In this document: positions 12,530 through 24,173 of the stretch, in pieces
How the letters are laid out: the number at the start of each line of letters is the position of its first letter
Numbering within the stretch: position 1 is the stretch's first letter
NCBI GenBank assembly: GCA_936432065.2
Contig: OW386293.2
Span: 106,661,795-106,725,794, forward strand
Length of the DNA: 64,000 nucleotides
Reading direction: 5' to 3'
From: Rutpela maculata
Lineage: Eukaryota > Arthropoda > Insecta > Coleoptera > Cerambycidae
The notes under the pieces: generated by a model
Databases searched by the model: none
The model's input: only the letters and a program-made list of their open reading frames with translations
What the model was told of the DNA's origin: nothing
Position numbers and translations under genes: made by a program

Positions 12530-13415
12530 AATATTCATTTTCAGTTTTAATTACTTTCGTAATTCTTTTTTCCCAATCTTCCTTGTTAATTTTCGACACT
12601 TCATCTTGAATTAACTCTACGATTTTTTGCCGAATTTCGGAAAAGTATTTCCTTTCCTGATATTTTTCTTCAATTTACACCAGATTAATTCAATCGGATT
12701 GAAAATAAAGAAATATGGCGGTAATCTCAACACTTTGTGGCCATATATCTCCGCTACAGTATCTATAACATACTTCTTGACTTCCAAGAGTTGTGATTTA
12801 TTATAATTTTCCTCATAAAGAGATCATGTTCCATTAAAAAAAAAATGATAACTCCTTCTTAGTAGAACTCTTGTTAGGAATTTTATAGACTTGTCTCGAA
12901 TGGTATTTCGCATTATCAAGAACAATAACGCTGTTCGGTTTTAATTTTGGAATTAGGGACTTTTCAAACCATTCCTCAAATATTTTCCCTCCATGTTCTT
13001 GTGGTAATCCACGTTACAGTCTTCCATATTTTTTCCGCACAGTTTTAATGCACCATCAACCCTTTCATCCATCACAATATAATATAATCAACCGAGTCCC
13101 TCTATGAGGGGGTAATGAGATTGGTTGACATTTCCTAGATCCATCAGTCCATCCTTTTTTTACAGTGTCATGAGTATCATACCAAGTTTCATCTAGATAA
13201 TAAATGGGTCGAGTTTTCGATTTACCGGCGTTGGATCGTTGTTTTCTTGGGAGGGCACCTTCTTTCACCAGTTTGTGTATTGTTGAACGGGGAACTTTTG
13301 TCAGAGATGCTGTTTCACCTATTACATCTAAATCATCCAAATTAGGGTCATTAGCTATTCGCTCCAAAATACTATCGTAAACATTTAAGCAAATTTGTTT
13401 TTCATCCACGTCCAA
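12530..13415 (-). pseudogene. Broken IS630/Tc1-like DDE (DDE_3-type) transposase
   Basis: Reading leftwards from 13415, an N-terminal helix-turn-helix-like part (VPRSTIHKLVKEG) leads into YLDETWYDTHD, the first catalytic Asp, and then a PPHRGTRLIIL strand. After a frameshift near 12990 the frame reads EEWFEKSLIPKLKPNS and VLDNAKYHS, the second Asp. After an in-frame stop and a further shift it reads RLPPYFFIFNPIELIW, with the conserved Asn-Pro-Ile-Glu holding the third acidic residue (about 12690). These blocks in order identify a Tc1/IS630-type transposase. At least two frameshifts and one stop make it non-functional. No flanking TIRs were identified. Confidence 0.8.
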
Positions 13416-14180
13416 ATGTACTTATTCTTTTTTTTTACTGAAAACAGCGATAGATTTTGATTTTCTTTATCACTGTAATCACTATCACTTTCATTTTCAC
13501 AAATTATATTAGAATAAATGTAGACGTAGATGTCTCACACGGTCGAGACATTTTTGTATAAAATATATTTTATATTAAAAAAATCGGCAGCTACTGGAAG
13601 CGGCTCGAACCTCCCCACACGGTGGATCCTTATCAGCTGTATTTGGATATTACATCGGAAATCAGAGCACTAAGCAAACAGATAAATTACACGTGACTTT
13701 GGAGCCATTTATTTCATCAACAAATATCGAACGAACTGAAGCGGACTACAAGCAATCTGTTAAAACATAACCTCTCATGTTTGTTTATGTTGCATGTTAA
13801 TCAATTGCCGGATATTATAAGGGTATTAACAGATAACGTTTCGAATATTTTGTAAAATATTGGATAATGAAAAAAAAATAATAACACAGAATTTAGCCCA
13901 AATGACACTCTAACTTCAACAAGTCAATAACATTATGGACTGTTCAAGCAGACTACGCATGCATCAAATTAAAATCTTCCTGCTCGATCAAAAAGGTTGA
14001 GCAAGTCGAGCTTCGTCCGAGGCCTTTATTTTGTAATATTCGAACGTTTAAGATTTAGCTCAGTTAGCTCGATTTGCAATGAACGATTGTGACATGTCGC
14101 ATCTATCAGACGTAATATCCGAACACGGCTATAAACAATTATTACCTTAAAAAAAAACAACTAAAATAAGTTTTGACATT
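13416..14180. other. Intergenic stretch
   Basis: AT-rich, no supported gene. The part nearest 13415 may be the 5' flank of the transposase relic. Confidence 0.4.
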
Positions 14181-15372
14181 GTCAAAAATATTTGGGTTGG
14201 TAACCTTTACGAATGTTGATTTTTAGGTTATGAAATATATTTAGGGACATAACATGTTTAAGTTTTTCAAGTTTATTCTCATTTTTAATGTTTGACTACG
14301 CATTTTTAGCTTGGAGCCACAGTGACTCCGAGCAGATAGTTAAAAAACTCATGCAAATAATTTTTCTATATAGACCATCTTAGGATGACGTCACGATAGG
14401 TCGACCATATTGCCTGATAACCAAACTTTCTATTCCAATGTAAACAAAGAAGTAATCTCAGTTTTAAATGTGAAATAAAAATAAAACACCATCTTTTTTT
14501 GCGACAAGGTGCGATTGTGAGATAAGGTTTATTTTGAATGTAAAAAAGCTTAGAAGAAAGGTAAAGAAATCACTTTCTGGCAGAGTCTATTGAATACTAC
14601 ATACGGATAATATATCACTGAAATCTAGCACTTAGTTATTTAAATGTAAACTTGCCTTGCCCATAACAATGAATACATTTGAGTTTATCTTTCTTGCACA
14701 AACTTCTTGCACAAATCCAGCCTCATAATATTTATATGCTTGTAAAGATTTGTATGCCTTTAACTGCTGATCTGCGAAGAAGCTGTGAGTCGACACTAAG
14801 TAATTTACCATATTAATTACGGACACACAAGGTAAAATAGACAAATCTGCAGAAAGGTCTCCAGTCTCCACTCCAAGGGTGTATGGGTCAATATTGTCTA
14901 TTATTTTGATTTTCTCATCGTAGCGACACTTTACATCACCCATAAGGGTTGGATAATATTCACTATATGACATTATTACGAAAACACACACAGTTTCTCA
15001 AGAAAATCAGAAAAAAATATATAAAACCACGCAAACTGCGTGTTGTTGTCCCTCAAGCAAAATGTCAAAATTGTCAAAACCATGTGACCTAAAAATGATT
15101 GATTAATAAAAAAATAGATTGCTAATTACAGGTTAGATTTCTAACCCACAAAAAGAGTCCTATTTTATTAGGACAAAGTATTTAGGACTTCATAAACATT
15201 ACACTGTACTAGATTTTAGTTGAAAGTACGGGAACCAGGCAGAAATTTTAATAACAGCTACGTAATATTCTTAAATCTTAAGAAATATATATTTTTGAGG
15301 TTAGCTGTGACGTCACATACCATAAGCTATAAATCAACATTCGCAAAGGTTACCAACCCAAATATTTTTGAC
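14181..15372. mobile_element. TIR-bounded repeat carrying an ORF; longer copy of a local family
   Basis: A 42-base stretch at 14181-14222 (starting GTCAAAAATATTTGGG) is the near reverse complement of 15331-15372, giving terminal-type inverted repeats. Inside, 14266-14366 and 15095-15318 together match, as one contiguous reverse-complement block, the shorter copy at 17187-17506. This copy therefore holds an extra 730 bases (about 14367-15094) with an ORF. Either the short copy is an internal-deletion derivative, or this one took an insertion. Confidence 0.6.
14632..14991 (-). CDS. Fragment resembling the N-terminal part of YqaJ/SWIM-type invertebrate mobile ORFs
   Basis: The 119-residue minus-strand ORF has the order DPYTLGVETGDLS, then a hydrophobic VSVINMVNYLVSTHSFF patch, then QLKAYKSLQAYKYYEAGFVQEVCAR. 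This 'NYLV..S......QLKAYKSL.AY.....G.V' signature is what I recall from multicopy invertebrate proteins that later carry a SWIM zinc finger and a YqaJ-like nuclease domain; neither of those is present here. The ORF starts cleanly with ATG and ends with TAA, so it is an intact short frame, but it is only the N-terminal part of the recalled family. It sits in the 730-base segment missing from the sister repeat. The family call is from memory and moderate. Confidence 0.45.
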   Translation of the reverse strand: MCVFVIMSYSEYYPTLMGDVKCRYDEKIKIIDNIDPYTLGVETGDLSADLSILPCVSVINMVNYLVSTHSFFADQQLKAYKSLQAYKYYEAGFVQEVCARKINSNVFIVMGKASLHLNN

Positions 15373-15449
15373 AGATGGCAAAATACGTTTTCCCCTAACA
15401 ATAATACCAATAATATTTTTTGGATGCTGTCATATGTGCGCATATAACG

Positions 15450-15842
15450 AATTATTTTTAATTTTTTTAACGGAAACCAAATCGAAAGGGTGCAAGTGTG
15501 ATATATCGTTGAAATTGGAATTTATACTGCTTTTTAATGGTTCAATTACAAATTCTAAGTAATCATAAAATAAACAACTTGTGCCAAAATGGCACTAAAC
15601 GTAATCCGATCTCAACCAAAACCTTTTCAGATCTTCTGGAGCACTAAAGAAACCCTCATGTAAAAGTTTCATCCAAATCCGTTTAGTAGCTTCGTAGCTA
15701 TCGTGCTAACACACAGGCATTAGTTACAAACCACTTTTTTGGGTTTCCGGGACCTCGAAATCGTAAAGATTTGATGTTATCTCAATTTTCGATTTTGGAT
15801 TAATTGTAGTAACCTCCCACAATTATTGTGGAGAGGTTAATA
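15450..15842 (+). repeat. Dispersed repeat, copy 1 (retroelement-tail-like)
   Basis: About 390 bases nearly identical to 17805-18296: both contain 'ggaaaccaaa', 'tcagatcttctggagcact', 'tttcatccaaatccgtttag', 'gctatcgtgctaac' and end in 'aacctcccacaatt...gaggttaa'. The 'ttcatccaaatccgtttag' block resembles the 3' ends of RTE/SINE-like insect retroelements. This copy has lost the CA microsatellite present in the second. Confidence 0.7.
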
Positions 15843-16850
15843 AACACAACACTATAAAAACTAAATTCGTAGGCAAGAGCACTTAATAATTTTGATTATT
15901 GATACGGGAAACAACTAAACGAAAACATCCGTTCGTTGGTAATGGGTGGTAGGGATGGCCATCTTTTGGGAAAACCATATAACTCTTGGTGGACAGCTTC
16001 CCTGCCAGATGTGGCCGGAGTAGTGTTCATGGTGGATCGTTTAAGTTTGAGTTGATATATTTTGTTTTATCTTCTGGCCTCGGCCGATTTTTCACTAAAT
16101 CGGTCGGGGAAGTAAGCTGTCAAATTTTTGGTTTCAATGTTTTTCTGGGGGAATTTGGTTTTTGACAGTTTTCGAAAAAATATTTTAGGTTGGTACCAAT
16201 GTCTTAAATTATTTTTAAGTTATGTAGCACTATTTTTAGGTTATGTTGCCGGAAGAATTTCCGGCGGGATGGCGGAAGTAGCGGAAATAGTTTTTAAAAT
16301 ATAATATCACTTTTGAAGTTTTATTGGAAAAAACTCACCGAAAACGTTCCGGTGAGATTGCTTATACTTGTAGGGCTTGTGAGCGGTTCACGAAGGCTTC
16401 TCACACTTTCCGTGGGCTTTATGAACGTCGAAAAAACTTGATGCACTTGACACTCAAATTTACTCAGCATACAGTCTGCACGCTTTAACACACTAGTCTA
16501 TTGAACGTTAGGTTAGACCACTGAGTACAGTAACTATACAGAGGCGAAGGCTAGCCTTCCCGCCAAAACCAAATTTGTATACTCATCGCCATTTCTTAAT
16601 TGTTTAACAATCAACCTCACTTTTATCTTGACACTGTTGATGTTTATCGTGTTAAGTTTGGATTTGTGAATTTTTTTTTCCACTCATTTTGGGATATTGA
16701 AAACATTAACCGAGAATTAAAATTCTCATAAATACAACCTAGTGTACAACTCAATTGAAAATAGGCGCCGATTATAAGCAATTCAAATCGTAATCTTTTT
16801 CAATCCAACTCGAAATACACTGTCTTTTTAGTGTATCCTTAAATGGGGAT
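15843..16850. other. Intergenic, nothing supported
   Basis: No coding signal, RNA gene or clear repeat seen in this kilobase. Confidence 0.4.
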
Positions 16851-16854
16851 CTGC

Positions 16855-17000
16855 ACATGACGTCATAGCTAACCTCAAAAATATATATTTCTTAAAATTT
16901 AGTACTACGTAGCTATTATTAAAATTTCTGCCTGGTTCCCATACTTTCGACCAAAATCTAGTTCAATGTAATGTTTATAAAGTTCTAACTAGTTTGGCAG
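16855..17000 (-). repeat. Partial copy of the 14181-15372 repeat family
   Basis: About 145 bases from 'tgacgtcatagctaacctc' through 'ctgcctggttcccatactt' match 17187-17330 in the same orientation and 15185-15318 in inverted orientation. Confidence 0.75.
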
Positions 17001-17186
17001 GACCAATAAGTTCTCTCATTACTTACGCATAGATAGAAAATTTTACAGGTTCTGTGCATACGTAAATACAGTGTTGCATACATTCCCGGCTTCTTGTTTT
17101 TGACAAGAGTTCAGTGACATCTGACATTAAGTAGCTAAATTAAAACATTGAAAGAATATATGTAACACTACATGCAGTATTGCACG

Positions 17187-17506
17187 TGTCGTCACAGCTA
17201 ACCTCAAAAATATATATTTCTTAAGATTTACAGGTATTACGTAGCTATTATTAAAATTTCTGCCTGGTTCCTGTACTTTCAATCAAAGTCAAGTTCAACG
17301 TAATATGTATGAAGTTTTAAATAGTTTGTCACAATAAAATAAGACACTTTTGCAGGTTAGGAATCTAACCTATAATTAGCAGTCTATTTTTATTAATCAA
17401 CAATATTGAAAAATTATTTGCGTGAAATTTTAAATATTTGCTTGGAGCCAGTATGGCTCCGAGCTAAAAATGCCTATACAAACATTAAATATGAGAATAA
17501 ACGAAA
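17187..17506 (-). repeat. Short copy of the 14181-15372 repeat family
   Basis: Contiguous reverse-complement match to 15095-15318 and then 14266-14366, with the roughly 730-base middle missing. It includes 'gcttggagccagtatggctc' mirrored at about 14311. It looks like a MITE-type deletion derivative. Confidence 0.75.
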
Positions 17507-17804
17507 ACACCTTAAAATTTGAGGTTGTGTTAGTTATACGATGCACATGCCCAGGTAATTGTAGGACCTTATTGCTCGCGCCATCTATTAAAGTAAATAG
17601 AAACCATGCACTTACGAAGCCATTATTATAATAGGAAAGTGCCGGACCACCTATTTAATACACCGTGGTGTAGACGCAACTGGTACGCAAGGTCACAGAA
17701 AACGAGCCATCAAAACTGAAAGGAACCGCCAAAGACTTCGCCTCTGTGCAGTTACTGTATTCTGTGGTTCCACTATAAAATATATTTTACACAAGAAGCG
17801 TGTT

Positions 17805-18070
17805 ATTTGGTTTTTAATTTTTTTCACGGAAACCAAAGCTAAAGAGTACAAGTGTGATATATCGTTGAAATCGGAATTTTTACTGCTTTTCAATGGTTCG
17901 ATTACAAATTGTAAGTAATCATAAAATAAACAACTTGTTGCGCCAAAACAGCAACAAACGTAATCCGATCTCAACCAAAACCTTTTCAGATCTTCTGGAG
18001 CACTAAAGAAACTCTCATGCAAAGTTTCATCCAAATCCGTTTAGTGGCTCCGCCGCTATCGTGCTAACAG

Positions 18071-18162
<92 letters not shown>

Positions 18163-18296
18163 ACACACAGACATTTTTCAAAAACAACTTTTTTGGGTTC
18201 CTGGGACCTCAAAACGTAAAGATTTGATGTTATCTCAATTTTCGATTTTGGACTAATTGTAGTAACCTCCCACAATTTTATTGTGGGGAGGTTAAA
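17805..18296 (+). repeat. Dispersed repeat, copy 2, with CA microsatellite
   Basis: Second copy of the 15450-15842 repeat with an expanded CA tract in the middle. The minus-strand ORFs at 17693-18034 and 18027-18275 are antisense readings of this repeat, the second mostly encoded by the microsatellite, and are not genes. Confidence 0.75.
18071..18173. repeat. (CA)n microsatellite
   Basis: Nearly pure CA repeat of about 100 bases, interrupted by one T near each end. Confidence 0.95.
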
Positions 18297-19339
18297 ATAA
18301 ATAGATATAAAATAATAATAATGTATAATATTACACTTACAATATCCCCCAAAGCACTGCTATGAATTGGAACAAAAATTAATAAAATTATTTTCAAAAA
18401 CACATTACCAAATGAAGAAATTATTGAATTATACTGCTACATGCTACTTACTATACTAGCACATCAGCTCGCCTACGGTGGCTTTCTAACTACGGTCCTG
18501 AATTCAAAATAACAGTCTAACGGTTTACTTCTACACGCTCACGTCAGATGCCGATATCCAATGACCGATATCGGGCGATCTATTTGCCACCCTATTATTT
18601 CCTCTCGCCCCTCATAACGTCATAACACCGCTCACTATTAAGATTAAACTAGACTTTTTATATAATTGTTACACATTATATAGGATACTCTTCGCAGTTT
18701 TTTTGTAAATGTTAGTTTTAGACACTTTTAATTTTATTATATGAACATAGTTGGTAAGACGCTAAATATAAAATAAAGTAAAAAAAAGTACATTCAAAAC
18801 CTACGTGGGTTTCGAAGCCGGGACCTTTGGGTCAGCATTAAGCATTGAATCAATTTATTTTTGTTTAACTGTGTTACATTTCAGAAAGTTATTACAAATA
18901 TTATCTCATTTTATACATATAATAATAGTTCAAGGCGTTACCTACGCGCGTAAGCATGAAGCGCCCCGAAGGTGCGATGGTGGCATGGGAGATAGAAAGC
19001 CATAGTCTAAGTTTACCGTAGAAGTCGTTCTCTTTAATGCAGTCGAGTTTATTTTAATATGCTTTGACTTAAAATAATTTAAAATTTAGGGATTTTAAAA
19101 TTTGATAATCTGCAGTTTACGCTCAAAGATACAGGAAAATTTAATTTAAATACCTGCTTAAGATAATTGTCATTAAATAAAACTGGATGTAAAAGTCTTA
19201 TTAAATGTATTTATTTTATGTGGTATTGACGAGATTCGGATTTGGGTGGTTTTAGTATCAGAGATGGTAGAGTCAAAATTGGTTTTCTCCGAAACTATTA
19301 AAATAATTATTTAAATATTTAGGTAATTATTTAAGTAGT
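18297..19339. other. Intergenic stretch
   Basis: No supported gene. A 'ggtttcgaagccgggacc' block near 18808 resembles a tRNA B box in reverse, but no A box or fold accompanies it. Confidence 0.35.
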
Positions 19340-19470
19340 TTCACGCGCTGAAGCCCATTTTGGACAAGAAAAATTGTATTGTGTCAGTTTTTTAGGGGAT
19401 AAAAGGGGTGGTAAAGAAAAACTGATACGATAGAAAAAATGTATTGTCCAAAATTAGCTTCAGCGCGTCA
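19340..19470. repeat. Hairpin repeat, MITE-like
   Basis: The ends 'cacgcgctgaagcccatttt' and 'aaattagcttcagcgcgtc' are imperfect reverse complements, and the pairing continues inwards ('tgtcagttttt' with 'aaaaactgata'). The whole 130 bases would fold on itself. Target duplication unclear. Confidence 0.65.
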
Positions 19471-19510
19471 AAATATTTCAGAAGAGTTAGATGAGAACCT
19501 TAGGGCAAGA

Positions 19511-19530
19511 CTTTTTTTTTTTTTTTTTTT
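19511..19530. repeat. Poly(T) tract
   Basis: Twenty consecutive T, a likely old poly(A) tail of a minus-strand retrotransposed copy, though no partner duplication was identified. Confidence 0.6.
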
Positions 19531-19659
19531 GGTAGACCTGTGTTATTGTTGATTAATTATGTTCTTACTTATTTTAACCATGTTCCACCATTCTGACCCG
19601 GCTGTCATTTTTATACACGTTAATTATGTGATTGGTGAATACCACTGATTTTTTTTGAG

Positions 19660-20060
19660 TCAATGTGTCGTTGTAGAAGGTAATGATATTTCAAATTGCA
19701 TAGACGTTGTTCATGGTGCACCTCAGGGCTCAATACTTGCTCCATTACTATTTATAATATATACATCTGACTTCTAACTTGTTTTAAAAACATTTTCTAT
19801 GCATTCATATGTTGATCATAGTAATCTCTATGTTATCGATCAACCTTTAATAATGGAAAACTCACTAAATAACGACACAGAGTTAGTCAAGTTATCTAAA
19901 AATCACTGCCTCTTTATTAACCCTGGTAAGTCATTTGCGAGGCGATAAAGACAGATAGAAGGCCATAGGCAGTACATCACTACATGTGAATGGACATAAC
20001 TTGCAATATCTTGACAAAGTTAAGTATCAGGGTTTAACTATAGATAGCAATTTAAAATTG
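19660..20060 (+). pseudogene. Non-LTR retrotransposon reverse transcriptase relic
   Basis: Translation of the plus strand gives VVHGAPQGSILAPLLFIIYT, the RT motif normally GxPQGSxLxPLLF. It then gives YVDHSNLY at the catalytic YADD position (both aspartates region degraded), CLFINPGKS, and after a shift VKYQGLTIDSNLKL. This is motif order B, C, D, E of a jockey/CR1-type RT. Stops occur just after the first motif and again downstream. An AT-rich stretch interrupts the 3' part. Only about 130 codons remain. Confidence 0.85.
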
Positions 20061-22070
20061 TTCTTCTTTTATTTATTATTTTTTTTCTTTCTCTTATTTT
20101 TAAAATAATAAATATTTTTTTATTCCAAATAAACTTTCAAAATTAATAAACTCTTATATTACTTTAACTTGAATGAATTGAATATTTATAATTACTTGTC
20201 AAATTTTAAACAATTTTTTTCATCATTTATCGAATATCGCATGATTTTAGTCTCAACTTCGGCCATTTTGTATCCGCCACCTTATATTTTGATTTTTTAA
20301 CTTCATTTTGGTTATTAAAAGTATTAAAAACACCGCTATTTGAAATTTCATATCAAATATTAATAATGCGTATAGAGTTTTGGTCTTATAATCGGCCATT
20401 TTGGAGCCGCCATATTATTTATTAATTTATTAAACTCAAGATTCGTAATCAGCAATATTTAACTGAACATTTTTAGAATATCTGAAATTTTTCGAGTTAT
20501 AAAAAATTTAATATATTTTTCATAAAAAACGAGTTTCTTGGTGTTTAAAAAAAATAGCCGTCAAAAGAGCTGGTACAAAACATTCATGATTATAAAAAGC
20601 CATTAAACAAGGCTTTTAGGCAAATCCATTCAGTCCAACCTGTTTAACCTATTATTTTCGTCTAAGTGCACTCCACCAAAAGTTATATTCTGGGGCACTA
20701 CATTTTCCACTAAAAGTGAATTTCTATTCTGGGCCTGCAATCGATATAAAACCCTTGATATTAATTATTGACGGAAATACATTACCCCCGAGTATATCTT
20801 TTATATGTATTACGACTCTTAGCAAAGTTCATGCTCCCTTTCAGAATTATTAAGTTTTATTATTTAGGTTAAACTAGGGTGTGATGGTGATTTAAACTGA
20901 GGGGTTGTCGCTCCTTGTACATTTTAAATAGGATTGAATAAACTTGTAATTACGTTAATGATACCTAACAGAACTGCATACAGTTTAGGAAAACTATCAA
21001 GATAACATTCAAAATGTAATGCAAACACTTGGATGAGGTACAGGCAGCGTGAGAGAAATCGTAGACTGCGAAGATTTATGTTTGTGGCTTTGTAGGTCAG
21101 ATTCTTCACCATCACCACTTGTATTTTTTACCGTAATTTATTGCAGTTTTATTTCGACTTGTCTAAGTTGACAGTTTCAGATACTATTCTAAGCAAATTT
21201 GGTTGTATATCCATATATGGCCTGTTAGTAGTACAAGTTCTCCTTGCTAAAGTACTTCCAATATATTAAGCGTTTTACGTCATCACTGCCAATTTACCGA
21301 CGTCATATAATACCAACTCAAAATTTAATCAGCGTGCTTGTATAACTTTGTTTACATGATATATTTCCACGCGTTGCTTCGAATAACTCGGCATCATGTT
21401 GTCATTTTGTTGTAAGTTTAATTGATTTTGTTTTAGTTTGTTGATTTAAATAATCAAAGTTTTATAATTAGGTAATGTTCAGTTAGTGAATTATTCAGTA
21501 TTAACATTATGGTGAACAGATTAATTAAAGATTTTTTTGTAATTACTGTGAAACCATGTAAACGTAGTAAAAATTACGTCACATCTTAGGAGTGATGTAT
21601 AATGCCTGATATGTTGAAACCACTGTAACTATTAAATTAGTTTCATTTCAAAGTGGAAAGTTGGAGAGGCATGGTCGAAGTTATTTTACGTGGAAATTGT
21701 TATTCATGCTAGCTGGGGATTAACTTTCATTTGTTTAATTACCTTAATTGTTTTTGGGTATTACAAACATCGATATTACATGGTTATTATCACATTTAGA
21801 ATTTATGTCCAACTCAGTGGTAGCAATTTCTTAAGATGACAGCGATATGCTGTAGTTTTACATATATTCTACTCTTAAACTGGCATATTTTGCGTCTTGC
21901 AACAGACATAATTAGTAAAATAATTAGATTAAATTCATTGGAAAATTTACAAGTTTTAAATTAGATTGGTTACAAAATCTTATTTATGACATCAGTTTTC
22001 TAATGAAGTACCTGTATTCTTCGAGGTAAATAAGTTCATCAATTTTGTAGTACTTATCGAAAGCTTAATT
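20061..22070. other. AT-rich intergenic region
   Basis: No supported gene. A 'cggccattttg.a.ccgcca' motif appears twice (near 20260 and 20393) in otherwise featureless AT-rich sequence. Confidence 0.4.
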
Positions 22071-22467
22071 TGAGTATCTTTGTTCCACGACCCTGTTCAA
22101 GTTACGAAGCAAGAGGGCTGCCGTGATTTTGATACGCTAAAGGTATGTTTAATTTCATATAGAAAAACGTTCTGGATTTTTATGTTTCTCTAGCCTTATG
22201 CCAGCTCAGACGATTATCGATCCTTTCAAAAAACGTTAAACAATTTCATGTTCAGCTCCATATTGACATAGCCAGCTAAAACCATTATCGTAATCAATAT
22301 TCATTGGCAAATAACACAATGTGTTAATTTTTTCTTGCTCATTAGGCATTTGCTCTTTTGAGGTGGGTTCTTAAGGAAGCGCTTCGAAAAGACATTTTAG
22401 ATAGAAGTCTGGCACCTGCTAATCATTTTATTATAGCTGTGGCTGACACTAGAGCCAGAGTTACAGG
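22071..22467 (+). CDS. Candidate two-exon fragment of an unidentified host gene
   Basis: Two short open segments are bounded by splice-like signals. The first, to 22140, ends ...GCRDFDTLK at AAG|GTATGT. The second, 22347-22467, begins after 'ttttttcttgctcattag', reads AFALLRWVLKEALRKDILD and on to ADTRARVT, and ends at CAG|GTATAAGT. The two join in the same phase and have ordinary coding composition for globular helical protein, unlike the surrounding AT-rich sequence. I do not recognise the family. The next acceptor (22543) leads to a stop after 18 codons, so this may be a decayed copy or my exon choice is wrong. Confidence 0.3.
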
Positions 22468-22992
22468 TATAAGTACCCAACTGTGCTAGTAATGACTCAT
22501 TTTCTAATTTAATATAGTATAGTTCCGATGTGTTTCTTCCAGAAACCATATTACTGATATCTTTTGAATGGGTTAGTAAACGCAGCGGTTTCTCATAACG
22601 AGGTCACATCAAATTTTTTAATCGCAAAGAACTTCTCCGCCATCGGACTAGAAATGCACTTAACAGCATTCAAGATAAGTAATAATTTACCTATCATGCA
22701 CTTTTGAGATATATTATACAGAGTTTTGGGTAGTCACATGCTACATTCTCATGGATCCCAAAGATCCTTAATGATTTTTGTATTGAGTTTTAACGTTTTA
22801 TTTAAAACATTCGCAGAGTATACACTATAAATAAAAATATATTTAAGGAACACAGAATAATCTAAACTTAAACTGTCAATCTGTTAGAAACTGCTCTATA
22901 TAATTTATCGCCTTATGTTAAGGAAAACGCAAGTATATCTAAAACAACCTTTTTTCAATCTTGTTTGATATCTAGCTTGGAGAACAACTGCT

Positions 22993-23462
22993 TCAATCTT
23001 GGACCATGCATTGGCTTTGTAAGCATGTCTGCCAGTTGATCCTCATGGCATTCAAAATATCATCAGTAACACATTCTCGTATGAAAAAGTGACGTATGGC
23101 TATATTCTTCGTTCGACGATGATATTCTGGGTTTTGAGGCAATATAATTGCCGCTTCGTTGCCTACGTGAACAACAGGTTTTGTTATTTTTGGTACCATG
23201 CTTTCAGAAAGACGTTTTAACCAAACTATTTCACGAGCAGCCTCGCTAGCCGCGACCACCTCTGAACCAGTCGTTGACTTATCTACGAGACCTCTGTTCC
23301 TCCATAAATATTAATTACACCTGTTGTGAACCGTCCCATTTCCTTATCACCACCAAAATCCGCATCGCTATAGCATTCCAAATTGCGGTCATTATTTCGC
23401 CTGTACACCAAATGATAATTTTGAGTACCTTTGATATAGCGAAATATTCGTTTCACTCTCAT
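22993..23462 (-). pseudogene. Copia RNase H domain
   Basis: Follows RT directly. It reads MRVKRIFRYIKGTQNYHLVY, then CYSDADFGGDKE (first RNase H Asp; canonical SDADWAGD), then a stop-interrupted stretch, and SEAAREIVWLKRL, where EA(A)xE is the second acidic site. The last codons near 22993 run into sequence resembling the usual copia C-terminus. Confidence 0.85.
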
Positions 23463-24014
23463 CTAATCATCGTGTGTTGGCTTCTCTAGTGATCTTGAAA
23501 CAAAACCAACAGCATACGCTATATCTGGCCGTGTGCTAGTCATTAAATACATGAGAGCTCCTACTGCAGATCGGTAAAAAAACTCTTGATCTTGTTTCGA
23601 ACTAGACGCTTCCCCTGATTCATTGTTGACAATAGGTGTAGGAACAGATTTACAATCTGACATGAGAAAGTGTTCCAAAATTTTCGTTGTGTAGCCTTAT
23701 TGGTTAAGCTTGATAAAACCATCTTCACCGTAGTTAACTCAATACCCAAGAAATAGTCTGCATCTTTAAGAGTCATTTTGAATTCATTTTGCGATGAACA
23801 CTTGAGCATCTTCATCATTCGATATTGCAACCAGTCCATCATCGACATACAGCAGCAACATGACTTTTCGTCCATTGCTGTCCTGAGTGAACAAACAAGG
23901 ATCGGCTGTGCTTTGTATGAAACCAATTTTAAGCAAGAAACCCGAGAAACGCTTGTTCCAGCACCTCGGTGCCTGTTTCAGTCCGTAGAGGCTTCGATTT
24001 AGTTTACAAACATG
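23463..24014 (-). pseudogene. Copia reverse transcriptase, C-terminal half
   Basis: Begins VCKLNRSLYGLKQAPRCWN, then LLLYVDDGLVA with the catalytic YVDD. A frameshift follows at about 23790. Then comes the connection region ending YRSAVGALMYLMTSTRPDIA and YAVGFVSRSLEKP, which is highly characteristic of copia. Confidence 0.92.
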
Positions 24015-24173
24015 GTCAGACGCTCCGATTAAAGAACTTATATCTAGATATATAACAGGCTATCTTTTCACTATATACCTTGTTTGCTCCTAACATAGTC
24101 ACATTATATGTCCAATAAAAAGAACAGATGAACATCACATCCCATAGGCAACAGTGGCGTTGTGTGTGTAGAA

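Noticed and set aside
18027..18275. 82-codon ORF with a long Val-Cys repeat
   Set aside because: Encoded by the antisense of the CA microsatellite.
18790..19015. tRNA-like or SINE unit near 'ggtttcgaagccgggacc'
   Set aside because: A B-box-like block alone, without A box or tail.
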